DNA of 64,000 nt from Chryseobacterium aureum (GTDB taxonomy: Bacteria > Bacteroidota > Bacteroidia > Flavobacteriales > Weeksellaceae), in assembly GCF_003971235.1 (NCBI RefSeq), contig NZ_CP034661.1:1426001-1490000 (forward strand). Reading direction: 5' to 3'. Positions 44,288 to 52,225 of the stretch are shown here, one piece after another. Below the pieces are notes generated by a model, which did no database searches, was not told the origin of the DNA, and saw only the letters and a program-made list of their open reading frames with translations. Every line of letters begins with the position of its first letter. Position 1 is the stretch's first letter. Made by a program: the position numbers and the translations under genes.

Positions 44288-44716
44288 TTTAATGATGTAT
44301 CCTACTGGTGCTGTAAGTTTTAAAATTTCGTACTTTTTATAGTGAACCCAGAATTTATTTTTATCATGAAAATCCTGATTTATGTAAAGCGTATCTTTTT
44401 GAGGCATAAGCACAATATAAATATCCTTATCAACCACTCTCATTTTCTCACTTACAATATGAATATCAGACAATTCGTTTTTTGAAAAAAATGAATTGCC
44501 CTGTTCTATTTTTGAAGCTTTTATATTTTTTACAAGTTCATTTTTAACCAAATGATTGCGTACTGTAATCATTAAAAAAAATAAAATCAAGCTAATAAGC
44601 ATTCCAAAATAAGTTCTGGATTCTTTTTTTACAATCTTACAATAGATTTCAATAATGGAGAAAATAAAAAAACTAATTACCAAAAGTGTTATAATAAGCT
44701 GAACAATATAAATCAT
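44282..44716 (-). CDS. Small membrane protein of unknown function (144 aa)
   Basis: Two N-terminal membrane segments (IYIVQLIITLLVISFFIFSI and TYFGMLISLILFFLMITV) are followed by a ~90-residue soluble part. No known domain. It lies 21 bp after the flotillin-like gene on the same strand, so it may be cotranscribed with it. The stop lies beside the bidirectional terminator. Function unknown. Confidence 0.65.
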   Translation of the reverse strand: MIYIVQLIITLLVISFFIFSIIEIYCKIVKKESRTYFGMLISLILFFLMITVRNHLVKNELVKNIKASKIEQGNSFFSKNELSDIHIVSEKMRVVDKDIYIVLMPQKDTLYINQDFHDKNKFWVHYKKYEILKLTAPVGYIIKN

Positions 44717-44737
44717 TTTAAAACCTTACAATTTAAG

Positions 44738-46675
44738 TTAAGAATTATTATCCGTTCCTTCTTCCGTTGCAGAAACCGTTTCTAAATTTTTCTTCTGAAC
44801 CTGTTCCAACAGCTGAAGTCCTAAAAGCCCGCTGATTCCTCCATTTGCAGAGTCTCCGCCGCCTCCGATTAATACTTCAGGCATTATTCTTACATTTTGA
44901 CTCGCTATATTTTCCATGATTTTTAATTGAGTAAAATTATTTCCGCCCATTGCTTCTACAGACAATTTATAAGATTCCGCGTTAGATTTACCGATGGCCA
45001 GAATTTTTTCTGCTTCAGCATTACCGGTTAAAGAAATCTGTTCAGCACTTGCTTTTGCCAGCAATTCTATCTTTTCGGCTTCAGCTTTTGCAAGAAGTCT
45101 TGTTTTTTCCGCTTCTCCCGTTGCCAGCAGCTTCAATCGGTCTCCTTCTGCATTTGCCTGCAATCTTACAGAATTGGCATCTCCGGTTGCTTTCTTCACG
45201 GAGGCGTCTGCAATTCTTTCCGCAATCAGAACCCCCTGATCCGCTTTTACAATTTCCTTCTGCATATCGGCAACAGCCGTCTCTTTTTCCAAAGCCTGGC
45301 GTGTTTCCTGAGCCAGCATTTCAGTTTCGTACGTAATTTTCTGTTCTTCCGCCAGTTTTCTGTCTGTGAGAGTCTTCATTAAACTTTCCGGTGGCACAAT
45401 GGCACCAATTAATGTATCAACCGCATTCACATTATACTGTTCCAAAACACTGCTGATATGATCTTTAGCTGACTGTTGTCTTTCTTTTCGGGTTCCTAAA
45501 AATGCAATCACATCACTGTCCTGGGCAGAGTTTCTGAAGTAATTCCCAATGGTAGGTTCCAGAACCTGGCTGACAAGATTGATCATATTTCCAAAACGGG
45601 CGATTACTTTTGGAGCTTCATAGGTAGGAATATGGATAATTTGCGAAACATCCAGATTGAAAGGGAAACCATCTTTACTTCGTACGGTAATCGTTGAGAG
45701 ATTTTTGTCGAGTTGGTGGGATTCGCTTCTTTCATAAGCCCAGTTCAGGACCAAATTGGTAGTCGGAACGAGCTCAACCTTCATAATATAAGGATTAATC
45801 GGATATTTTCCGGGACCGATAGGTTCAGCCCAAACTCCTTTATGGCCTTTTTCTACGATATTTCCATGTTTAAAATCAACCCCGCTTAAATCTTTTCCGT
45901 CTTCTCCTACATAGCTGATAATTACGCCCACATGGCCAATCGGAATTTCGGTCATTTTTACCATTTCCACTTTTGTAAACCACGGATTCAGAAAATAGGA
46001 ACCGGCCAGAATAACCTGCTCCTGAAGACCTTTATATCCGCCATTCGTTAAAAAGGTATCCACATCCTGGAACTTATTATGATCATTGATAATTTTACCT
46101 GCAATCTGGCCTTCTTCCAAAGGACTTCCTTCCATGGTTGTGATGATTCCTACCGCATTATCGGGAATCTGGGTCATATCGGTTAATTCTATTTCAAACA
46201 GCAATGTATTGATCCTGTAAGATCCGGGTGCTATAATTGCGGTCTGGCGGCCTTTCCTTCCGCCGTTTTTTAAAAAGGCTTCGGCATCCTGGAAAGAATC
46301 GCAGTCTACTTTTCTGGCTAAGATCCTTCCGGTTTCCAGTTCTATCCCATCTTTTGCCAATAATAATCCAATTTTACCGGTCGGGATCACTGTAAACGGC
46401 TGAAAATCGATAGAATACTGCCATATCCATTTTCCAAAATACACTCCGGGTGCTAATGTCTGGGCCTGAAAACCTGCTTCTCCGTTGGTGGCAATTATTC
46501 TTCCTTCCGGAAGTTCCTGCTTGCCTACCAGCACAAATTTTTTGGTAACCAAACCAATTTTATCCTGGGGAACAATGATTAATCCAAAGAAAATTCTTAA
46601 AATAAATTTGTAAAAAACTACGCACAAAAGCGCAATTACGGCCGGAACCATCCAGCCATGAAAAGCTAATTCCAT
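44738..46675 (-). CDS. Flotillin-like SPFH/band 7 membrane protein
   Basis: 645 aa. An N-terminal membrane anchor (WMVPAVIALLCVVFYKFILR) is followed by repeated small domains with the pattern LPEGRIIA / LEEGQIAGK / PGxYxxNxxxxxVE, then a long SPFH region and a coiled-coil, Ala/Glu-rich stretch (AEAEKIELLAKASAEQISLT). The C-terminus is Gly-rich then acidic (EEGTDNNS). Flotillins organise membrane microdomains. It is probably the first gene of a short operon with the 144-aa membrane protein. Confidence 0.9.
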   Translation of the reverse strand: MELAFHGWMVPAVIALLCVVFYKFILRIFFGLIIVPQDKIGLVTKKFVLVGKQELPEGRIIATNGEAGFQAQTLAPGVYFGKWIWQYSIDFQPFTVIPTGKIGLLLAKDGIELETGRILARKVDCDSFQDAEAFLKNGGRKGRQTAIIAPGSYRINTLLFEIELTDMTQIPDNAVGIITTMEGSPLEEGQIAGKIINDHNKFQDVDTFLTNGGYKGLQEQVILAGSYFLNPWFTKVEMVKMTEIPIGHVGVIISYVGEDGKDLSGVDFKHGNIVEKGHKGVWAEPIGPGKYPINPYIMKVELVPTTNLVLNWAYERSESHQLDKNLSTITVRSKDGFPFNLDVSQIIHIPTYEAPKVIARFGNMINLVSQVLEPTIGNYFRNSAQDSDVIAFLGTRKERQQSAKDHISSVLEQYNVNAVDTLIGAIVPPESLMKTLTDRKLAEEQKITYETEMLAQETRQALEKETAVADMQKEIVKADQGVLIAERIADASVKKATGDANSVRLQANAEGDRLKLLATGEAEKTRLLAKAEAEKIELLAKASAEQISLTGNAEAEKILAIGKSNAESYKLSVEAMGGNNFTQLKIMENIASQNVRIMPEVLIGGGGDSANGGISGLLGLQLLEQVQKKNLETVSATEEGTDNNS

Positions 46676-47122
46676 AATTTGTTTTTTTGTTTTTTAATTA
46701 AATCTGAAAACAGAGAGGGTGCTGCGATTTTTCTGAATGCGAAAAAGCAGCGTACGAATGTTATGATAATTCTTTCGAAAAAATTAAGAAATTGTAGGAG
46801 GAGATGTATTAAAAATCGTGAAGATGATTTCTGATACTTTTAATAGAAAAAACTTAAAGTTAATGAGTTTCATTTTGATAATAAAGGAACGAGATCCTTT
46901 GATGGTACAAATGTACACAAGAAAAGTAATCACTTGTTTCAGAAATTGACAATATTTTTTCACTAAAACGATAATTAATTGAATATCAATATTATTTTTT
47001 TCTAAAAACCAGCATCCGCCTGTTGTAAAGGCCTAATTTTCAGCACTGTATATTTATATTATAAATTGAAAAATGGCGTTATATTTGATAGAATCTAAAA
47101 TATCAACCCATAACCACTTATT
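46676..47122. other. Divergent intergenic region, flotillin versus 145-aa gene
   Basis: About 447 bp. On the minus strand TACATTTG (46915-46908) is a -7 box candidate for the flotillin gene. On the plus strand TATATTTG (47080-47087) precedes the 145-aa gene by 36 bp. Otherwise AT-rich with no gene. Confidence 0.45.
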
Positions 47123-47560
47123 ATGATAAAGCATATTTTATTAGGGACTTTCTGCTTAGTCCAGTTTTCTCTCGTTAATGCTAAAGAAGTTCCCAATCCG
47201 AAAACAGATCGTTTACTCACCATTTCTGCACTTCAGCAGGTACCCAAAACAGTGATCATTAAAACCAAAAAATTCAAGATCAGAATAGACAAGCAGCCAA
47301 ACGGCAAGTACCTTTATCAGTCCTGGAATGCCAATTCAAAAATTACGGCTAAACCCAGCATGATTATCAGTGATGGAGAACTGATCCCTGATGGTACGGG
47401 AGGTAATTATTATATCAGTTTCAATAATGACGGGCACAGCTATCAGGTATGGAGAAATTACCTTACAGATTCCCCGAAAAAAGCACCTTACACTTTGGTG
47501 GTAAATGATGCTAATGACCGTGAAATTGTTCGTCAGGACGGATATGTGGTTAAAAATTAG
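47123..47560 (+). CDS. Exported protein of unknown function (145 aa)
   Basis: Signal peptide IKHILLGTFCLVQFSLVNA. The mature part is small and beta-rich (KIRIDKQPNGKYLYQSWNAN; GTGGNYYISFNNDGHSYQVW). No recognised domain. It is a single gene with its own -7 box (47080) and a terminator-like hairpin. Function unknown. Confidence 0.7.
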   Translation: MIKHILLGTFCLVQFSLVNAKEVPNPKTDRLLTISALQQVPKTVIIKTKKFKIRIDKQPNGKYLYQSWNANSKITAKPSMIISDGELIPDGTGGNYYISFNNDGHSYQVWRNYLTDSPKKAPYTLVVNDANDREIVRQDGYVVKN

Positions 47561-47643
47561 GAGACATAAAGGCTGGAAGCGGGAGGATAGAAGCTGTAAG
47601 TTATTATAGCCTGTCTTTTCAATTCACCTTTTTATAAAACAGA

Positions 47644-47671
47644 AATCCTGCATTCCTGCGGGATTTTTTAT
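47644..47671. terminator. Terminator between convergent genes
   Basis: AATCCTGC (47644-47651) pairs with GCGGGATT (47658-47665, one T-G pair) around ATTCCT, followed by TTTTTATG. Confidence 0.8.
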
Positions 47672-48468
47672 GTTCCGGATTGTCTTAATTCAGTAAAGAA
47701 AGTACTTTCCTCATAACTTTCTTTGGCAGCTTTATAACCGATATTGAAAATCTCTTCCAGTCTGTCTTTTCTTCGCTCAAAAGTTCCGTAGGAAGATAAT
47801 TTCTGGGAAGAAATAAACCAGTCACAGTAATCGAATTTTATTTTTTCTATCCTGTAGGAAAGAAGGTCGTAAGAGCGGGAAACAATGGCTTTAATGGAGT
47901 TCAGATCCTTAATTTTAGCTTCGTTGGGTGGAGATACAAATACACCGATCAGCTTTTCACAATCTTCTCTGATAATATCTGCCGGAAAGTTATTCAGTAC
48001 GCCTCCATCACAGTACATTTCCTCCCCAATGATATAAGGAGTTGTAATTCCGGGAATGGAACATGATGCAATAATAGCATCTACAATTTCAAAATCTTTA
48101 TCAAAAATCTTTTGGGTTCCGGCAACAAGTTCGGTGGCAACAATTTTCACGTCAATATCCAGATCACCCAATTTCATTTCATGAAAAATAGGTTTCAGAT
48201 AATTTCTGAAGATCACCGAAGAAACAAGCCCTGGCTGGTTGAAGGTAAAGTGTTTCCAGTTGAAAAAATACACCGAATTGAAAAATTCCAGAATTTCTTC
48301 CGGCGTTTTTCCAATGGCATGGAGGCAGCCTACGATAGACCCTGCACTGCAACAGGAAAGGATATCAATTTCAATTCCTTTTTCCTGTAAGAATTTTAAT
48401 ACTCCTGCATGAGCGATTCCTTTGGTACCGCCTCCTGATAAAACAAGTCCTACTCTCTCAAAATTCAT
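47668..48468 (-). CDS. Patatin-like phospholipase, variant nucleophile elbow
   Basis: 266 aa. It has the patatin oxyanion loop (LSGGGTKGIAHAGVLKFL) and the catalytic-dyad Asp motif (DGGVLNNFP). The nucleophile elbow reads CCSAGS, so the Ser is present but the first Gly of GxSxG is Cys. The substitution may narrow the elbow, or the enzyme may be inactive or have other specificity. It has no signal peptide, so it is cytoplasmic. Lipid acyl hydrolysis is the family function. Confidence 0.88.
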   Translation of the reverse strand: MNFERVGLVLSGGGTKGIAHAGVLKFLQEKGIEIDILSCCSAGSIVGCLHAIGKTPEEILEFFNSVYFFNWKHFTFNQPGLVSSVIFRNYLKPIFHEMKLGDLDIDVKIVATELVAGTQKIFDKDFEIVDAIIASCSIPGITTPYIIGEEMYCDGGVLNNFPADIIREDCEKLIGVFVSPPNEAKIKDLNSIKAIVSRSYDLLSYRIEKIKFDYCDWFISSQKLSSYGTFERRKDRLEEIFNIGYKAAKESYEESTFFTELRQSGT

Positions 48469-48609
48469 AGAATAAATGTATGAAAACGGTATGAGATAAT
48501 TAAGTTAATTTTTATAAATATGCTGATTTTAAAATTATTTTAATAAAATACATGGTATACGAGCTAAAATTTCATCAAAGCCTTTTAAGAAAAACGGATA
48601 ATAAACGGC

Positions 48610-48642
48610 AAACCTAACAGGTTTTTGAAACCTGTTAGGTTT
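48610..48642. repeat. Perfect 15-bp inverted repeat, REP-like
   Basis: AAACCTAACAGGTTT (48610-48624) and its exact complement (48628-48642), TTG between. AACCTAACAGGTTT-type palindromes recur between genes in Flavobacteriia from memory; only one copy is in this window. It stands between a patatin gene start and the lpdA terminator. Confidence 0.6.
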
Positions 48643-48672
48643 AATTTTTTCCTAATTCTGCTCTCCATGAAA

Positions 48673-48698
48673 AAAAGCCTGGATTTCTCCAGGCTTTT
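48673..48698 (-). terminator. Rho-independent terminator of lpdA
   Basis: AAAAGCCTGG (48673-48682) pairs with CCAGGCTTTT (48689-48698), 6-base loop. On the minus strand the stem is followed by TTTTTTT after a 26-bp gap from the stop. Confidence 0.85.
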
Positions 48699-48723
48699 AG
48701 TATATAGGGTTCTGTATTTCAGA

Positions 48724-50112
48724 TTAAATGTGGATCACTTCACCATACGCAGCAGCAGCAGCTTCCATAATAGCTTCAGATACAGTTGGGTGCGGGTGGA
48801 TAGATTTGATGATCTCGTGACCTGTAGTTTCCAGTTTTCTGGCTACAACAGCTTCAGCAACCATATCTGTTACTCCTTCACCAATCATGTGGCATCCTAA
48901 CCACTCACCGTATTTAGCATCGAAAATTACTTTGATAAATCCATCTGTATTTCCGTTGGCCGTTGCTTTACCACTTGCAGAAAGAGGGAATTTACCTACT
49001 TTAATTTCGTATCCTTTTTCTTTAGCCTGCTTTTCAGTAAGACCTACAGAAGCTACTTCCGGATGGCAGTAAGTACATCCAGGGATATTACCATAATCAA
49101 TTTTTTCCACGTGCATTCCTTTGATTTTCTCAACACAAGTGATTCCTTCTGCTGAAGCCACGTGAGCCAATGCCTGAGTAGGGATGATATCTCCGATAGC
49201 ATAGTAACCCGGTACTGAAGTTTCGTACCATTCGTTTACCAATACTCTTCCTTTATCTGTCTGGATTCCCACTTCTTCTAATCCGATGTTCTCGATGTTA
49301 GCAGCAATACCTACGGCAGATAATAAAATATCTGCTTCAAGAGTGATGTTTCCGTTAGCTGTTTTTACAGTAGCTTTTACGCCTTCACCGCTTGTATCTA
49401 CACTTTCTACAGAAGCATTTGTCATAATCTCGATTCCTGTCTTCTTCAGAGATTTCTCTAAGTGTTTAGAGATTTCTTCATCTTCTACAGGTACGATGTT
49501 AGGCATAAATTCCACAACAGTTACTTTAGTTCCCATCGTATTATAGAAATCAGCAAATTCTACCCCGATAGCTCCGGAACCTACAACAATCATAGATTTT
49601 GGCTGTTCAGGAAGAGATAATGCCTGTCTGTATCCGATTACTTTTTTACCATCCTGCGGAAGGTTTGGTAATTCTCTTGAACGGGCTCCTGTTGCGATAA
49701 TGATATGGGTACCTGTATATTCAGTTACTTTTCCTTCTTTATCAGTCACAGAAACTTTTTTACCTTTCTGTACTTTTGCAGTACCAAGAATTACGTCAAT
49801 CTTATTCTTTTTCATTAAGAACTCGATTCCTTTGCTCATTTTGCTGGCAACACCACGGCTTCTCTGAATCACATTCGGGAATTCAAAGCTTGCCTCCACT
49901 TTATTCAGACCATAATCTTCAGCATGGTTGATATAATGAAAAACCTGAGCAGATTTCAATAAAGCTTTAGTTGGAATACATCCCCAGTTAAGGCAGATTC
50001 CTCCTAAATTTTCTTTCTCGATAATTGCGGTTTTGAAACCTAATTGCGCTGCTCTGATCGCAGTAACATATCCACCAGGACCACTTCCAATGACAATAAT
50101 ATCGTAATTCAT
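48724..50112 (-). CDS. lpdA: Dihydrolipoyl dehydrogenase (E3)
   Basis: 462 aa. N-terminal FAD motif GSGPGGYVTAIRAAQLG, redox disulfide C40/C45 in GGICLNWGCIPTKALLKS, NAD-binding glycines (IVVGSGAIGVEFADFYNTMG) and the C-terminal active-site His441 and Glu446 in HPHPTVSEAIM. It reoxidises dihydrolipoamide of the pyruvate, 2-oxoglutarate or branched-chain dehydrogenase complexes. E1/E2 genes are not next to it. All catalytic residues are intact. Confidence 0.97.
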   Translation of the reverse strand: MNYDIIVIGSGPGGYVTAIRAAQLGFKTAIIEKENLGGICLNWGCIPTKALLKSAQVFHYINHAEDYGLNKVEASFEFPNVIQRSRGVASKMSKGIEFLMKKNKIDVILGTAKVQKGKKVSVTDKEGKVTEYTGTHIIIATGARSRELPNLPQDGKKVIGYRQALSLPEQPKSMIVVGSGAIGVEFADFYNTMGTKVTVVEFMPNIVPVEDEEISKHLEKSLKKTGIEIMTNASVESVDTSGEGVKATVKTANGNITLEADILLSAVGIAANIENIGLEEVGIQTDKGRVLVNEWYETSVPGYYAIGDIIPTQALAHVASAEGITCVEKIKGMHVEKIDYGNIPGCTYCHPEVASVGLTEKQAKEKGYEIKVGKFPLSASGKATANGNTDGFIKVIFDAKYGEWLGCHMIGEGVTDMVAEAVVARKLETTGHEIIKSIHPHPTVSEAIMEAAAAAYGEVIHI

Positions 50113-50339
50113 TACTTTAAAAATTTTTATGCGAATTTAAGGAAAAATATTGGATGTTTCATGTTTCTGCCAACTGATCTTACAAGGCATCAATAAAGCC
50201 GTTTTATTTAATTTTAAACAAAGAAAGAGAACACAAAACGTATTCTCTTTCAATTAATTTTACTTTATATTGAAAACTTATCAAAGTTTACAATACAAAA
50301 AGCGGCTTTTCCCGTTTTAATAACTGCAAAAATTCTGTC

Positions 50340-50603
50340 TTATTTTGCCTGTCTAAGTAAACGCTTTTCTGTCGCATATCTTTGATTTAAGGCTTTCATC
50401 TGATCTCTCTTCATCTGTTTGGTGGCAAGAGGGTGATTAAGGATGAGCTTTTTCTCCGTATTATATTTTTTGGTAAGTTCCTGCATTTTAATATTCACCA
50501 ACTCATTCTTTGAAGGATGTGGAGGAACTGGCGGATGTTTCTGTGCTGAAACATGCATTGATAAACCTAGTAACAATACCATTGAGATTAATAACTTTTT
50601 CAT
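50340..50603 (-). CDS. Small exported protein of unknown function (87 aa)
   Basis: The start at 50603 puts the signal peptide (MKKLLISMVLLLGLSMHVSA) directly at the N-terminus; an alternative ATG at 50630 adds nine residues. The mature part is short, with a Pro-rich start (QKHPPVPPHPSKNELV) and Lys-rich helices (MKRDQMKALNQRYATEKRLL). No known domain. It may be a periplasmic small protein; expression is not proven by the sequence. Confidence 0.65.
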   Translation of the reverse strand: MKKLLISMVLLLGLSMHVSAQKHPPVPPHPSKNELVNIKMQELTKKYNTEKKLILNHPLATKQMKRDQMKALNQRYATEKRLLRQAK

Positions 50604-50781
50604 AATGTTCTTATTTTTGAGTGATTTCAATTAATTTTATTTTATTTAATTAAATTCATTCCGGTTCATCATGAATCTTGCATATATCATACCAAGATTA
50701 TTTATCGCCTGTAAAAAACTCAATGCCCTATTAAATAATGCTCTATTTTTCATACATTTATTTACGTTTAAACAAGCATGT

Positions 50782-51168
50782 ATGAAAACTTCCACAAAAA
50801 AAAGCAATCTGACGAAGGACAGCATCTGGATGAAAGAACCGGAAGATCATGATTTTCCTGCAGCACTGGATTATCTGGAACTTCTTTTTGTACCGGATGA
50901 GGCACAAAAGATGGTTGAAAAATTGAAAGCAGCACCCACCATCACCAAAAAATCAAAAGATATCCTGAGAGCCAGTAAGCTTGCTTTGCTTCCCGAAACC
51001 AATATCCATGTAAAAGAAAATCTGAAAAAGGTTGAAAAAAATAAAAAGCTTTCCCCGATCCTTCTTGTAAGGGGACGGCAGGAGCTTATTATTGCAGATG
51101 GTTACCACAGACTATGCTGCAGCTATTATCTCACTGAAGATCTGGAAGTGCCATGCAGATTAGTCTAA
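50782..51168 (+). CDS. Small ParB/sulfiredoxin-fold-like protein (128 aa)
   Basis: ATG 50782 is chosen because the upstream ORF part (from 50671) has no family character. The C-terminal half contains LSPILLVRGRQELIIADGYH followed by R, the DGxHR-type motif of ParB N-terminal/sulfiredoxin-fold proteins that bind or hydrolyse nucleotides. The N-terminal part is charged (NLTKDSIWMKEPEDHDF). There is no chromosome-partition partner and no DNA-binding HTH. Function unknown, possibly a nuclease or CTPase-like fold. Confidence 0.65.
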   Translation: MKTSTKKSNLTKDSIWMKEPEDHDFPAALDYLELLFVPDEAQKMVEKLKAAPTITKKSKDILRASKLALLPETNIHVKENLKKVEKNKKLSPILLVRGRQELIIADGYHRLCCSYYLTEDLEVPCRLV

Positions 51169-51263
51169 AATGCTTCTTCAAAAATTTTACACCATAATGC
51201 TATATTGGCAGTAAAAACGTAAAAATTACATCTAAATATGTGAATTTTGCATCATATTTTTTA

Positions 51264-51271
51264 TATTTTTG
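51264..51271 (+). promoter_or_regulatory. -7 box before the 293-aa secreted protein gene
   Basis: TATTTTTG, a TAnnTTTG match, 21 bp upstream of the ATG. A TTG at 51247-51249 is 14 bases upstream, rather close. Confidence 0.4.
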
Positions 51272-51291
51272 TTTGAAACTAATTACAAAAT

Positions 51292-52173
51292 ATGAAAAAA
51301 TACATCCCAATTCTTTTATTTGGAACGTTGTCTTTAAATGCACAGGTAGGTATTAATACATTGACTCCCAACAGTACTCTTGCGATAAACGGTTCATTAA
51401 GAGCCGGCTATACGCAGATCACGGCTACTACTTATAATATTCTGGCAACTGACCATTATATTACTTATAACGGAACAGCTGATGCTACTTTTACACTTCC
51501 GGTCGTGGGAACAGGAACAACAAGTTTCACAGGGAGGATTTACAAAATCAAAAATATTTCTGCGAATGCCATTACGCTGCAGGCTTCCAGCGGAAATACT
51601 TTAAGAATTGACAATACGCCTGTTGCTTCATTTGTAATCCCTACAGGAGCTTATGCTGAAGTGGTAAATAACAGCAATACAACCGGAGGCACATGGGATT
51701 TATCTTTTACGGTTCTTCCTAAACCCAGCAACGTAGAAATTTATGGTACACAGCTTTTTATTCCTCCACATGCTTTAGGAAGTACCTCTGTTGCAGACTG
51801 GACGAACCATTTTAATACAGGATATGATTCTGGCAGTGCGACTGACAGGTGGTGGATTATAAGTAAATCGTCTGTAGATAATGCTCATTCTTCACTTTTT
51901 ACAAATGCCAGCAGAATGACCATCGTGTATGAATATCAGGGAACCCCGTTTAATGTTACGAATATGTATCCTATTCTTACAGCCGGAAATAACTCGAGTT
52001 TTCCGGATGTATTCACTGCTTCGTTTGTAAGTCTTGCCAATAATGGTACTGCAGGAAGAACGAGACTTACCGTTTCTGTGGCACGTGTTGATTTTATGGG
52101 AAACAACGGATCCAATAACAGTAACTGGACGGGAACATTTTTACTGAACGTTTTATTAGCAAGAAAATATTAG
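51292..52173 (+). CDS. Secreted 'VGINT' family protein (293 aa)
   Basis: Signal peptide MKKYIPILLFGTLSLNAQ, followed by VGINTLTPNSTLAINGSLRA, the start shared with the trio at 14.5-16.5 kb. The body is longer: an N-terminal beta-strand-rich domain (YITYNGTADATFTLPVVGTG; IPTGAYAEVVNNSNTTGGTW) and a C-terminal part (STSVADWTNHFNTGYDSGSA; VARVDFMGNNGSNNSNWTG). The arrangement is like tail-fibre or appendage proteins. Single gene with a downstream bidirectional terminator. Function unknown; extracellular. Confidence 0.8.
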   Translation: MKKYIPILLFGTLSLNAQVGINTLTPNSTLAINGSLRAGYTQITATTYNILATDHYITYNGTADATFTLPVVGTGTTSFTGRIYKIKNISANAITLQASSGNTLRIDNTPVASFVIPTGAYAEVVNNSNTTGGTWDLSFTVLPKPSNVEIYGTQLFIPPHALGSTSVADWTNHFNTGYDSGSATDRWWIISKSSVDNAHSSLFTNASRMTIVYEYQGTPFNVTNMYPILTAGNNSSFPDVFTASFVSLANNGTAGRTRLTVSVARVDFMGNNGSNNSNWTGTFLLNVLLARKY

Positions 52174-52194
52174 AAATTCACAGAATAAAATACG

Positions 52195-52222
52195 AAAAAG
52201 AGCAGAAACTTCTGCTCTTTTT
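52195..52222. terminator. Bidirectional terminator
   Basis: AAAAAGAGCAGAA (52195-52207) pairs perfectly with 52210-52222. T runs are present on both strands, so it ends both the secreted-protein gene and the GH3 gene. Confidence 0.9.
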
Positions 52223-52225
52223 GCA

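Noticed and set aside
50671..50781. Upstream in-frame extension of the ParB-like gene
   Set aside because: No family character; the ATG at 50782 gives a plausible start after an AT-rich leader.
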